Assembly (NCBI RefSeq): GCF_022605165.1
Contig: NC_063074.1
Span: 1,453,501 to 1,517,500, forward strand
Direction of reading: 5' to 3'
Length of the DNA stretch: 64,000 nucleotides
Origin: Purpureocillium takamizusanense
Taxonomy: Eukaryota > Ascomycota > Sordariomycetes > Hypocreales > Ophiocordycipitaceae
Part shown: in pieces, positions 1 to 10,125 of the stretch
Layout of the letters: every line of letters begins with the position of its first letter
Position numbering within the stretch: position 1 is the stretch's first letter
Program-made: the position numbers and the translations under genes
The notes under the pieces: generated by a model
Told to the model about the DNA's origin: nothing
Seen by the model: only the letters and a program-made list of their open reading frames with translations
Database searches by the model: none

Positions 1-1
1 C

Positions 2-2315
2 TCAGAAGGCCCTCAGGACACGAAGCAAGAGGACGACGGTGTGGTCTATGTCAAGGGTCACCCAGTCATTCGCAATGGTAAGCGCATATGCGCCTCGTCC
101 ATGGTGCCTCCCGTCTCTTTTGCTGATCCGATGCGCTTCATCAGGACTCGACGTCTCCAAATTCCTCATCTCCGACAGGGACGACCAGGATCCCTCCTTG
201 ACCTTCCGGTCCATCTTTCTGGGCACCGTCTTCACTGCCCTGTCTAGTGTCATTACGATGCTCTACGTGTTTAAGCCGGTCCAGATGCAGGTCTCTGCCG
301 TCTTCTTGCAGCGTATGTGCTTTCACCCTGTATCTGATCTCCCCTCGCGGCTGGTCGTTCTTGCTCACATTCGACGCGCTGCAGTCTTGATCTTCGTCTT
401 TGGCGAGGCATGGGCTCTCTTTACGCCTAACCCAGACCGCCTCAAGCCCGGGTGGCTGCGCAGCACCCTACGCTTCTTCAACTTTGGACAACCTTTCCAG
501 ATCAAGGAGCACGTCGTTGCGTCTCTCATCGCCTCTTCCGGTAACAACGGCCTCTCCGGAGTGGAAATCTACGCCGTCGAGCGTCTCTTTTACGACCGCG
601 CCGTCACCGCCTCTACCGCCATCCTGGCCACCTTCTCCATCTCGCTCTGTGGCTTCGTCCTGGCAGGGCTCCTCCGGCCACTGATCGTGTACCCCGCCGA
701 GATGGTCTACTGGACGACGCTGCCGCAGGTGGTGCTTTTCCAGAACCTCCACTTCGACCGCCGCGCCAACCGCGACCGCCTGATCAAGTTCGGCTGGGCC
801 CTGAGCATCGCCGCCGTCTGGGAAATCTTCCCCGCGTACATCGTGACGTGGTTCGGCGGCATATCCATTTTCTGCCTCGCGTCCATGAACGCCCCCACCA
901 GCACGCGCAAGATCTTCTCGACAGTCTTTGGCGGCGCATCGTCCAACGAGGGCATGGGCCTGCTCAACTTCTCGCTCGACTGGCAATACATCCAGAGCAC
1001 GTACCTGGCGCTGCCCCTGAAGCAGCAGCTCAACGCCTGGATCGGGTACGTGATCTGGTACGCCGCCATGCTGGGTCTGTTTTACAACAACGCCTGGAGC
1101 GCCAAGACGTTCCCCTTCATGTCGACGTCCCTCTTTCACGCCAACGGAACGAGGCTCGCCACTACGTCCATCGTAAACGACGAGGGGACCATCGACCAAG
1201 CCAAGCTCGACAAGGTGGGTCTGCCGTGGTTGACGTCGAGCACGGTCTGGGGCTACTTCACCATGAACGTTGCCATCGGCGCACTCGTCACGCACGTCAT
1301 CATCTTCTTCGGAAAGGACATGATTCTCGCTTTGAAGCAGGCCCGCAACAGGACGCAGCCCGACCCTCACTACCAGGCCATGCTCCGGTACAAGGAGGTG
1401 CCCCAGTGGTGGTACCTGGCCCTCTTCGTCCTGTGTTTCATTGCCGGTCTCGTCGTCAATATCAGGGGCGAGACGACCCTCCCCGTCTGGGGCTACATCA
1501 TCTCGCTCCTGCTCGGCGGCGCCATCGCCCCATTCTCGTGCATTCTGTACGGATTGTACGGGACGGGCGTCGCCACGAACCAGCTGTCCAAGATGGTTGC
1601 TGGCGCCGTCCACCCCGGCCGGCCTCTTGCCAACCTGTACTTTGCCAGCTGGTCGCACCAGGTCATCCTCCTGGCCGTCAACCTGTCCAACTGGCTCAAG
1701 GTCGGCCAGTACACCAAGGTGCCTCACCGCGTCATGTTTGCGACGCAAATCTATGCGAGTCTCTTGGGCGCCGGCCTCAACTACGCCGTCATGACCACCA
1801 TTGTCACCAACCAGCGCGACATCCTGCTCGACCCTGAGGGCAACAACGTCTGGAGTGGCTCGACGATGCAGAGCCTCAACTCGCAGGCCATCACGTGGTC
1901 CCTGGCCAAGGAGATGTACGGGACGCGGGGGCGCTACTTGCTGGTGCCCCTGGGCCTGGTCATCGGCGCCGCCCTGCCCGTCATTCACTGGGGCGTGCTC
2001 AAGGTGTTCCCGAGCGTACGCAAGGTGCCGCTGAACACGGCCATCATCGCCTCGTGCGCAGGGCAGGCCTACTTTGGCAACACGTCGTGGATCTGGTCGT
2101 CGATAGCTGTCGGCGTCTTCTCGCAGGTCTGGCTCCGTCGGCGGATGCCCAACATCTACAACAAGTACAACTACCTCATCGGCGCGGCGCTGGACGGAGG
2201 CGCGCAAATTGTCATTTTCATCCTGTCCTTTGCCGTCTACGGCGCGAGCGGGACGTCACACCCGTTCCCAACGTGGTGGGGAAACCCGGAAGAGAAGCCG
2301 GACCACTGTCTGTAG
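2..2315 (+). CDS. OPT-family oligopeptide transporter, 5' end outside window
   Basis: Proton-coupled uptake of small peptides (or glutathione-like substrates) across the plasma membrane is the usual role of this family. Exons read as 2-77, 145-312 and 385-2315; the introns at 78-144 (GTAAGC...CAG) and 313-384 (GTATGT...CAG) keep the phase and join the conserved blocks. The long third exon holds many hydrophobic segments and the OPT signature block FNFGQPFQIKEHV followed by SSGNNG, and later GQYTKVPHRVMFATQIY, which resembles the fungal Isp4/OPT consensus. The reading frame is open at the left edge, so the acidic N-terminal region lies upstream of the window. About 380 bp separate it from BMS1 on the same strand. 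Substrate cannot be told from sequence. Family call is secure; the two intron positions are likely. Confidence 0.85.
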   Translation, partial: QKALRTRSKRTTVWSMSRVTQSFAMVSAYAPRPWCLPSLLLIRCASSGLDVSKFLISDRDDQDPSLTFRSIFLGTVFTALSSVITMLYVFKPVQMQVSAVFLQRMCFHPVSDLPSRLVVLAHIRRAAVLIFVFGEAWALFTPNPDRLKPGWLRSTLRFFNFGQPFQIKEHVVASLIASSGNNGLSGVEIYAVERLFYDRAVTASTAILATFSISLCGFVLAGLLRPLIVYPAEMVYWTTLPQVVLFQNLHFDRRANRDRLIKFGWALSIAAVWEIFPAYIVTWFGGISIFCLASMNAPTSTRKIFSTVFGGASSNEGMGLLNFSLDWQYIQSTYLALPLKQQLNAWIGYVIWYAAMLGLFYNNAWSAKTFPFMSTSLFHANGTRLATTSIVNDEGTIDQAKLDKVGLPWLTSSTVWGYFTMNVAIGALVTHVIIFFGKDMILALKQARNRTQPDPHYQAMLRYKEVPQWWYLALFVLCFIAGLVVNIRGETTLPVWGYIISLLLGGAIAPFSCILYGLYGTGVATNQLSKMVAGAVHPGRPLANLYFASWSHQVILLAVNLSNWLKVGQYTKVPHRVMFATQIYASLLGAGLNYAVMTTIVTNQRDILLDPEGNNVWSGSTMQSLNSQAITWSLAKEMYGTRGRYLLVPLGLVIGAALPVIHWGVLKVFPSVRKVPLNTAIIASCAGQAYFGNTSWIWSSIAVGVFSQVWLRRRMPNIYNKYNYLIGAALDGGAQIVIFILSFAVYGASGTSHPFPTWWGNPEEKPDHCL

Positions 2316-2697
2316 GCAGGATGCGGAATTGGGTATATGTAGTGCAGATGAATCCAAGATCACAAGCAATGAGAGTTTAAGTGACTAAGAATACAACTGT
2401 AATGCGCTTTGTGATGAACGTAGATGAGGAACTGTGATTGAGGAATCGCAAGCAAAGAAGCTGCAGATGAGGGGGGGTGGGGCAGGAGCCGCTGGACCCC
2501 TGCTCGCGTGCCTTCCAAGCCTTCCTCGCTGATGCGATGCGCGCCATCTCCACTGAAAATCTTATCGATAAGCATCGCCAGTCCCCCGTCTAAGAAAATT
2601 TCCCTACCAGCCAGCGGGCAGCCTCGAACAGAGACAAAACGACGCCGCATCCCCAGCGATCGAGGAGCCTTGCGTCCTTGCTGTCGGCACCGCAATC
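2316..2697. other. intergenic, OPT transporter to BMS1
   Basis: About 380 bp holding the 3' flank of the transporter and the promoter of BMS1. A short G-run lies near 2470. I see no gene or clear regulatory site. Confidence 0.5.
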
Positions 2698-5600
2698 ATG
2701 GAGCAGCAAGTCCACAAGCCGCATCGCAAGTCTAAAGAGAAGCCGCAGAAGCACACAGGGGGTATGTTGCGAGCAGGCTCCGGCGCACAGAGCAGAGAGA
2801 TGCGGCATGCTGACCTCCACCATCGCAGAACGCAACCCAAAGGCCTTTGCCTTTTCCAAGCCGGGCAAGCTAGCCAAGACTGCTGCGCGCTCGCAAGATG
2901 TACGCAGTATCTTGCTGTGTTTCCCTGGAGTACATGCTGACCCCCGCAGATCAAAGAACGGCGCTTCCACGTCCCCCAGGTCGACCGTCTCCCCGATGAG
3001 GCACCTCCCCGACTCGTCGCCATCGTCGGGCCCCCCGGCGTCGGCAAGACGACTCTCCTCAAGTCCCTGATCCGCCGATATGCCAAGGAGACCATCTCGG
3101 ACCCCCAGGGTCCCATCACCGTCGTCACGTCCAAGAAGCAGCGCCTGACCTTTATCGAATGCCCCAACGAGCTCGAGGCCATGGTCGACATCGCCAAGGT
3201 CGCCGACATCGTCCTCCTCATGATTGACGGCAACTACGGTTTCGAGATGGAGACGATGGAGTTCCTCAACGTCCTGGCCTCGACGGGCATGCCGGGCAAC
3301 GTCTTTGGCATCCTGACGCACCTCGACCTGTTCCGCAAGCCGCAGGCGCTCAAGGACGCAAAGAAGCGGCTAAAGCGCCGGCTTTGGACAGAGCTGTATC
3401 AGGGCGCGCATCTGTTTTACCTCTCTGGCGTCATGAACGGCCGATACCCCGATCGCGAGATCCATAACCTCTCGCGCTTCCTCTCCGTCATGAAGAACCC
3501 GCGCCCCCTCATCTGGCGCAACTCTCACCCCTACACCATCGTCGACAGCTTCCGCGACATCACCCACCCTTCCAACATCGAAAAGGACCCGAAATGCGAC
3601 CGGTCAATTGTCCTGTCCGGGTACTTGCGCGGCACCAACTTTGCGGCGCAAGGCCAGCGCGTCCACGTCGCTGGACTGGGTGACTTTACCGTCGCGAACA
3701 TGGAGGTACTTCCGGATCCATGCCCCACTCCATCCATGGAGCAAGCGCTCGCCAAAATAACCGGCAAGACTGGACGCAGGAGGCTGGACGAGAAGGAAAA
3801 GAAGCTCCACGCCCCCATGTCGGATCGAAGCGGCCTGAAGATCGACGGTGACGCCATCTGGATCACTAGAGAAAAGGGCTTCAACTTCGACAAGGATGCC
3901 GATGATGAGGAGGAGCGTGGTGAAGGCGAAGAGATGATTGTGGGGCTTCAAGCCGAGCGGAGGCTCTTGGGACAGACAGACGAAGGCGTGCAGCTGTTCT
4001 CTGGCGGTGAGAAGCTGAAGACTATCGCCGAGGAGGAGGACACGGGCAGAAAATCCCAAAGAAGAGCTCGATTTGCGGACCGGGAAGAAGAAGAAGACGA
4101 TGTGGACGCCGAGGATGACGAGGGCTTTGTCAGCGGCAGCGGCGACGAGGGCTCGGACGTCGATGACGACGAGTTCAGCGAAGCCAAGGTCGGCAAGCTG
4201 TTCCGCAAAGATGCCGACAAGGGGGATGGCGAAGAGGACATTGCGTTTGCGGACAGCGACTCTGATTTGGGGTCGATTGATGGAATCGATGAGGCAGAGG
4301 ACGACGAGGAGTACGACTCGGACGAGGAGGCCGCTGCTCTGAGGTGGAAAGACGACCTGACCGAGAGGGCAAGGATACTTAACAACAGGCGGCGGTCATA
4401 TCACACTGGCGACCTGGCGAGGCTCATGTACGACACGTCTTTGAGTGCAGAAGACGCGCTCAAGCGATGGCGCGGCGATTACGGCGAGTCGGAAGAGGAG
4501 AACATTGAAGAGGACTCGGACGACGAGGCTTTCTTCAAGAAGACGGCACAAGAGAAGGAGGACATGGTTGAGGACAGGTCAATACCCCTCTACGATTACG
4601 AGGACCTGGCCGCGAAGTGGGCCGAAAGGGACGCCATCGCCAAGCTGCGCAAAAGATTTACGACTGCTTCAGTGGGCAGGGACGACGAAGACGGTGACGA
4701 GGACGAAGACGACGACGGTGGAGACGACGAGAGCGACGAAGGCGATGGTGTCTTTGAGGATCTCGAGGCCGCCGATGCCGGTGCTCCGGCGCAGCCCTCG
4801 GCGGAAGACATCGCCGCTGAGCGTGAAAAGAACGCCAAGAGGAAGGAGGAGCTCAAGATGCGTTTCGAAGAGGAAGACCGGGAAGGCTTCCTCAACGACA
4901 AGGCCAACGCCCGTCGCGAAGGCGGCGACATTCAAGAGTTTGGCGAGGACGAGTGGTACGACGCGCAAAAGGCCATGATCCAGAAGCAGCTCGACATCAA
5001 CAAGGAGGAGTTTGAGACGTTGGATGAGCGGCAACGGTCGGCCGTCGAGGGATACCGGGCCGGCAAATACGCCAAAATCGTCCTGGAGAACGTGCCGGCC
5101 GAATTCGTCACCAAGTTCAACGCCAGGTTGCCCATCATCGTGGGCGGCCTGACTCCGACCGAGGATCGATGGGGATTCGTGCAGGTACGCATCAAGCGGC
5201 ATCGATGGCACAAGAAGATCCTCAAGACCAACGACCCCCTCATCTTCTCTCTCGGGTGGAGGCGGTTCCAGACGCTGCCCATCTACAGCATCTCGGACTC
5301 GCGGACGCGCAACCGCATGCTCAAGTACACGCCCGAACACATGCACTGCTTCGGCACCGTGTACGCGCCACTGATTGCGCCCAACACTGGCTTTGTCTGC
5401 TTCAACAGCTTCTCTCCCGAGACGCCGGGCTTCCGGATAGCGGCGACGGGCACAGTGCTCAGCGTGGACGAGTCGACCGAGATTGTCAAGAAGCTCAAGC
5501 TGACGGGTGTGCCGTACAAGATCTTCAAGAACACGGCCTTTATCAAGGACATGTTCAACTCGTCGCTGGAGATTGCCAAGTTTGAGGGCGCGTCCATCAA

Positions 5601-6249
5601 GACGGTGTCGGGGGTGCGCGGCCAGATCAAGCGAGCGCTCTCCAAGCCCGAGGGCCACTTCCGCGCGACCTTCGAGGACAAGATCCTGCTCAGCGACATT
5701 GTGTTCCTGCGGGCGTGGTACCCCATCAAGCCGCACCGCTTCTACAACCCGGCGTCCAACCTGGTGGGGTGGCAGCCCATGCGACTCACGGGCGAGGTGC
5801 GGCGGGACGAGGGCGTGGCGGCGCCGCAGCTCAAGAACAGCCAGTACCGCAAGATTGAGCGTGAGAACCGGCACTTCAACCCGCTGCGGGTGCCGCGGGC
5901 GCTGGCGGCGGAGCTGCCGTTCAAGTCGCAGATTGTGCAGACCAAGAAGCAGAAGCGCGAGACGTACATGCAGAAGCGGGCGGTGGTGCTGGCGCCGGGG
6001 TCGGAGGAGAAGAAGGCGCGGGCGCTGATGCAGCAGCTGCTGACGGTCCGCAACGACGCGGCGGCCAAGCGGCGGGCCAAGAAGGACGAGAATCGCGCAG
6101 CCTTTAAGAAGAAGATGGCGGACAACCTGGAGAAGAAGGAGGCGCGGGAGAAGCGCGAGAGCAAGGAGTTTTGGCGCAAGAACGGGCGCAAGAGGGGGCC
6201 TGCCGACGATGGAGGCGGCGGTGGCGGCGGCGGCAAGAGGCGGAAGTAG
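2698..6249 (+). CDS. BMS1: Ribosome biogenesis GTPase Bms1
   Basis: Bms1 is the nucleolar GTPase of the small-subunit processome that acts with Rcl1 in 18S rRNA processing. Exons are 2698-2761, 2829-2899 and 2950-6249, giving about 1144 residues, close to yeast Bms1. The start is fixed by the family N-terminus (MEQQVHKPHRKSKEK) followed across intron 1 by NPKAFAF. Walker A GPPGVGKTT begins near residue 72 and a G4-type THLD near residue 168. Then come the AARP2CN-like block, a long acidic Asp/Glu-rich middle (about residues 340-660), the Bms1/Tsr1 C-terminal domain, and a Lys-rich tail that ends in a Gly run and KRRK, a likely nucleolar signal. The acidic stretch is expected for the family. 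Only the first two small exons are inferred from splice sites; the rest is one open frame. Confidence 0.95.
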
Positions 6250-7063
6250 GGGCGAGTCTGTCTGCTACTGTAGCATGTACATGGATGCTAGACGATGACG
6301 TTGGAAAGAGACTATCAAGTTTCTCTGTCTCACATTCTCTCTGTCTCTCTTTCTCAGTTTGTCTATGTTCGTCCCCACGCGGTTTGTAGTTAACTAACCC
6401 CCCCCCCCCCGTATTTCGTACGCTGGCAGCTTTCGTTCTCTTGCAGTGGGGGTAGGTAACCTTGCAAGCGCCGGACGAATTCGGACGTGGCCAAGGACTT
6501 GTATGGGCGCTGACAGGGGTTCAAGAAATGGAACATATAGTAGTACGGTGATAGTGTGTGTGGACGCTGATCTTGGCGATGGCGATGACTGAGTCGACTT
6601 ATTACTTGAGTGAGTGAGTGGGTGACTCATCCCATCCCATCCCACACACAACTCTCCTTCCCGTTCAAGGTCTCAGCGCGAGCGACGGATTGCCCTTTTC
6701 AACCGCGGGAGTTTATTTTATTTATTTTTTTCGTTTTCGTGTGTACTGCTAGTTGTGAGGGACAATCGGGTATAAAGAGCGCGGGAAAGCACTTGTTGGT
6801 TCATGGAGAACTTGGTTGTTGCTGTACGTACTAAAGTTACAAGTTGTGTCGTGAGACAAGGTGAAGTCAGTCAGTCCATCAGTCAAGAAGCAGCTTCAAC
6901 ACCACCCGCCACCACCACGGACAATCATCGACTACCATCTATCGCCATCGCCATCACCATCATCATCATCACCACCACCACTGAACACGAAAGAAGAAAG
7001 ACGAGCTTGACGACATCACTGGCGATAACGACCACCCTTTGACCTCATATTCATATCACCATC
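6250..7063. other. intergenic, BMS1 to methyltransferase
   Basis: About 810 bp without a supported gene. It contains a CT-rich stretch (6320-6360), a run of 13 C at 6398-6410, T-rich sequence around 6715-6735, and a (CAT)n/(CAC)n tract at about 6945-6982 that probably lies in the 5' leader of the methyltransferase gene. Confidence 0.5.
6398..6410. repeat. poly-C run (13 C)
   Basis: Homopolymer of 13 cytosines about 150 bp downstream of the BMS1 stop codon. Such runs are length-variable and error-prone in assemblies. Confidence 0.8.
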
Positions 7064-8176
7064 ATGGCCGCCGACGAGCAACCGTCTACTGCATCCGCCT
7101 CCGCCACCACTCCCACATCCACTCCCATGGCAACCACCAGCACCAGCACCACCTCCTCCACCTCCTCCCTCACCCTCTCGCAGGCCAAGTACGCAGACCT
7201 CGCGTTCAACTCGCCCCTCTCGTCCGCCCACGCCGACGCGCTCATCGCGCACCTCGCCCTCTCGCCCGCCGCCATGGCCACTACCAGCGCCAGCGCCACA
7301 AGCAGCAGCAGCAGCAACAGCAGCAACAGCAACAACAGCAACAGCACCATCTCCGTCGTGGACCTCGGCTGCGGCTGGGGCGAGCTCCTCCTCCGCGCCG
7401 CCTCCTCCTCCGCCGCCGCAGCCTCTTCCACCTCCTCTTCCTCCTCTTCCTCCTCCTCCTCCTCCGCAACGGTAACCATGACCTTTACGGGCGTAGACAC
7501 CGACGCCGCGCTCCTCGCCCGCGGCCGCCTCGCCCTCGCCGCCTCCCAGAGCCTCGTCACCTCACCACCACCACCACCTCCTCCTGGAGACGATGCCAGC
7601 GGTGTCAGCAGCAGCAGCACCGTCGCCGTCTCCTTCGTCGAGCAGCCAGCCTCGTCGTGGACCCAGCCCGCCCCCCGCGCCATCTGCATCGGCTCCTCGC
7701 ACGCCCTCGGCGGGACGCGCCCCGCGCTGCGACAGCTCGGGCGCATCGTCGAGCCCTATTCCTCCTCGTCGTCCTCCGCCTCCTCCTCTGCGCCGTCAAA
7801 GCATCACAGCGGCGGCAGCAGCAGCAGCAACGGGCACGCCAGAGTCCTCTTTGGCGGAATGTTCTGGCAGCAGCATCCCCCGCCCGCGTCCACGCGCGCC
7901 CTCTTCGGCGACGACGAGGTCCCCGGCTCCCTCGCCGACCTCGTCGCCGCGTGCCGCGACGAGGGCTGGACGGTGCTGCACCTCAGCACCGCCGACCAGG
8001 CCGAGTGGGACGACTTCGAGTCCCGCCACCGCTCCGGCCAGAGGCGCTGGCTGCTCGACCACCCCGGGGCCCCTGGCGCCGACGAGCTGCGCCGGCAGCT
8101 GGACCAGCGCGAGCACGACTACCTCGCGCACTACCGCGGCATCCTGGGCTTTGCCTTTCTCATCCTGGCACGTTAG
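7064..8176 (+). CDS. Class I SAM-dependent methyltransferase with Ser/Thr low-complexity insertions
   Basis: Intronless 370-residue protein. Motif I of a Rossmann-fold methyltransferase, VVDLGCGWGELLLR, lies at about residues 98-111, followed by a motif-II-like strand (FTGVDTDAALLARGR). The C-terminal half (SSHALGGTRPALRQLGRIV, then VLFGGMFWQQ) resembles small-molecule methyltransferases of the UbiE-like kind. Long Ser, Thr, Ala and Pro tracts sit at the N-terminus, between residues 79 and 96 (Ser/Asn, CAG/AAC-type codons), right after motif I, and twice more before the C-terminal block, so the catalytic fold is cut by non-conserved loops. Substrate is not predictable. No targeting signal is obvious. 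The ATG at 7064 sits just after a CAT/CAC-rich leader; an internal Met near 7274 is a less likely start because it would drop the block shared with homologues (LSQAKYADLAFNSPLSSAHA). Confidence 0.8.
   Translation: MAADEQPSTASASATTPTSTPMATTSTSTTSSTSSLTLSQAKYADLAFNSPLSSAHADALIAHLALSPAAMATTSASATSSSSSNSSNSNNSNSTISVVDLGCGWGELLLRAASSSAAAASSTSSSSSSSSSSSATVTMTFTGVDTDAALLARGRLALAASQSLVTSPPPPPPPGDDASGVSSSSTVAVSFVEQPASSWTQPAPRAICIGSSHALGGTRPALRQLGRIVEPYSSSSSSASSSAPSKHHSGGSSSSNGHARVLFGGMFWQQHPPPASTRALFGDDEVPGSLADLVAACRDEGWTVLHLSTADQAEWDDFESRHRSGQRRWLLDHPGAPGADELRRQLDQREHDYLAHYRGILGFAFLILAR
7305..7345 (+). repeat. AGC/AAC trinucleotide tract inside the methyltransferase
   Basis: Imperfect (AGC)n/(AAC)n microsatellite coding Ser and Asn just before motif I of the methyltransferase. 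It is in frame, so length changes in threes would be tolerated. Confidence 0.75.
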
Positions 8177-8689
8177 GTAGTGAGGGCTCGTGTGGCAACA
8201 TTTTGCATCAGTCACTGTAGGCAGTGCAGTGCAGTGCAGTGCAGTGCAGTGCAATAGACACCTCACACAAGAAACATGCTCCCAACAGGAATATAGGATA
8301 CTAACTCATTACCGTGTCCATTAATAAAGTTTTAACTCATGTCGGGATCGCTAGCAGGCCACCGTGAAAACCATGTCCTACAATCTCAAGCCTGACCGGT
8401 TACTCGATACCTCGCGCGCGCGTCGTGCCGCGGGGTGCCCAAACGCAAGCGCTTCTCCAAAGTTGTTTTTCGTCCGTCTCGACTGACCTCAGGGCAAGCC
8501 GAAAGGGTCGCGAGGAAATGCAGCAGCCGGGGGCGCATCACAAACGCCGGCTTTGCCAACCCCGCTACCGATGCCAATGTCGGGGAAAGAACATATGCCT
8601 CGTAAAAGGACGGTTACAGGTTCGTCGCCTAGCCTAGCTATGCCTTTGCCTCACTTCGTGTGCTCGTGGAACTTGTTGTGGTGAGCCAC
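8177..8689. other. convergent intergenic, methyltransferase / reticulon
   Basis: About 510 bp between two convergent stop codons. It holds a (GCAGT)n pentanucleotide tract at 8221-8252 and an AATAAA hexamer at about 8323-8328 that could serve polyadenylation of the methyltransferase transcript. No gene seen. Confidence 0.5.
8221..8252. repeat. (GCAGT)6 pentanucleotide repeat
   Basis: Six perfect GCAGT units followed by a partial unit, 45 bp downstream of the methyltransferase stop codon and probably inside its 3' UTR. Confidence 0.9.
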
Positions 8690-10125
8690 CTAAGTCGCCA
8701 CCAGAGGTTCCTGCTCAGCAGCAACAGGGTCCGCGGGAACCTCGCCGAGCGGCTCCGACACGGGCGCGGGCACCGGCTCGGGCTCTGCAACCTTCTGCTT
8801 CTGGGGCTCCTCGGTCGGCGGGACGGGGAAGACGGGCTGCTTGGCGACGGGCACGGGGGCGGGCTTGACAGAGGCAGAGGGCGAGGCACTACGGCCACGC
8901 AGCATCTCCTGGACCTTGCCGGTGTAGTCACCCGCATACTGCTTGCCCACGGCGGCGAGGTGGTCGGCCTGCTTCTGAGCAACAGTGCGGACCTGAGCCG
9001 TCTGGGCGCCGATCGCATCCGAGGCGTTCTTGAGGTGGTGGTCGATGAGCTCCTGGTTGGTCGTGTAGATGAGGGGAACAAAGAAGGCGACGGTGGTGCC
9101 AATGACAGCCAGGCCCCAGTACGGCACAAGCTTAACCAGGTAGTAGGAGATGAAGGCCGCGACGCAAGCCTGGGTCTGTCAGTCCTGATGTTCGGTCTCG
9201 GGCATAGTGCCATGAATCGTCGCAACTCACAGCAGCAGAAGCACCGAGGTTCTCAGCGAAGAGGATACGCTGGGCCTCGATGACGAAAAAGTTGACGAGC
9301 TCGTGGACGTCGCCAATCATGCTGTCGAGAGTCGCTCGCGAAACGGTGTAGTAGCGGCGGGGACGCATCTGCGTGGCCAGTCCGTGGCTGAGGACGAGCT
9401 TACCGGCAGCCTCGGCGCTGACGGTGACGGCGAGAGCCATCCACGACAGCTTGAAAGCCCAGCGGATGACATCGAGGTATCGGGCGGCGAAAATGAGGGA
9501 GACGATGGAGGCGTAGGCAATGGCAGAGGCACCTTGAGAGACACCAGGGTCAGCGCTGGACTCGGGCAACAAGGTGGCACGTGGTCGCGTGCTCTCACGG
9601 GAACGGGCCCAGGGAGGGGGATCTAGCGCATACGAGGGTTCTTCCACGACAGAAGCTCCGAGAAAAAGGAGTGGTAGTGTGTCAGAGGCTGGCCGGTGGC
9701 AGCCGGGTTGTCAGGCGTCTTGCGGGAAGCGGCCAGGTTGGAGAGCTCGGCCGAGGCCTTTGCAGAGTGGTCCTTGACGTTCTGTGCAACGGGGCCTGCG
9801 CAAACGTGTCGGGTTAGTGTTTCGGTCTAGGCAGACGCCACCGGGATCATCTGGACGCACCGTTGGTCACGGAGTCGAAGGCAGCGGCGGCGCCTGTTGG
9901 GATGAGAGGTCAGTCATCGCGGTCGCTGGACGCGTTCGCGTCGTCACATGTCAGAGGGCTAGAGAGAGAGAAAAAAAACTTCTGACTGGCTCTCTGTCAG
10001 CTTCGTGGCCCGAGCTGGGCGGGGGGAAGGGGGGGGCTTCGTCCTCAGCGTACCTCACTGGTCTTGGTGTTGTCGAGCAGAGAGCCGCCGTTGACGGCCG
10101 CAGGCGCGTCAGCAGTGTCAGCCAT
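8690..10125 (-). CDS. RTN1: Reticulon-family ER membrane-shaping protein
   Basis: Reticulons insert hairpins into the ER membrane and shape tubules. Exons on the minus strand are 10125-10059, 9893-9861, 9795-9634, 9532-9231 and 9169-8690, giving about 347 residues; all phases agree (the 33-nt exon 2 is in phase 1). The reticulon homology domain starts at LLSWKNPRASAIAYASIV, with two long hydrophobic hairpins (SIVSLIFAARYL...MALAVTVS and the segment ending in VPYWGLAVIGTTVAFFVPL) separated by a hydrophilic loop, then TNQELIDHHLKN, which is typical of the family C-terminal side. The tail is Pro/Glu/Ala-rich. The last acceptor could instead be six bases upstream (exon start 9175), which would add two residues. 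The gene is convergent with the methyltransferase. Confidence 0.85.

Noticed and set aside
848..1837. 329-codon plus-strand frame inside the OPT gene
   Set aside because: Out-of-frame shadow of the transporter, His/Arg/Pro-rich without a recognisable motif.
468..2207. 579-codon open frame on the minus strand
   Set aside because: Antisense shadow of the GC-rich OPT transporter; charged, biased composition and no domain.
4669..5874. 401-codon minus-strand frame under BMS1
   Set aside because: Antisense of conserved BMS1 coding sequence; no independent support.
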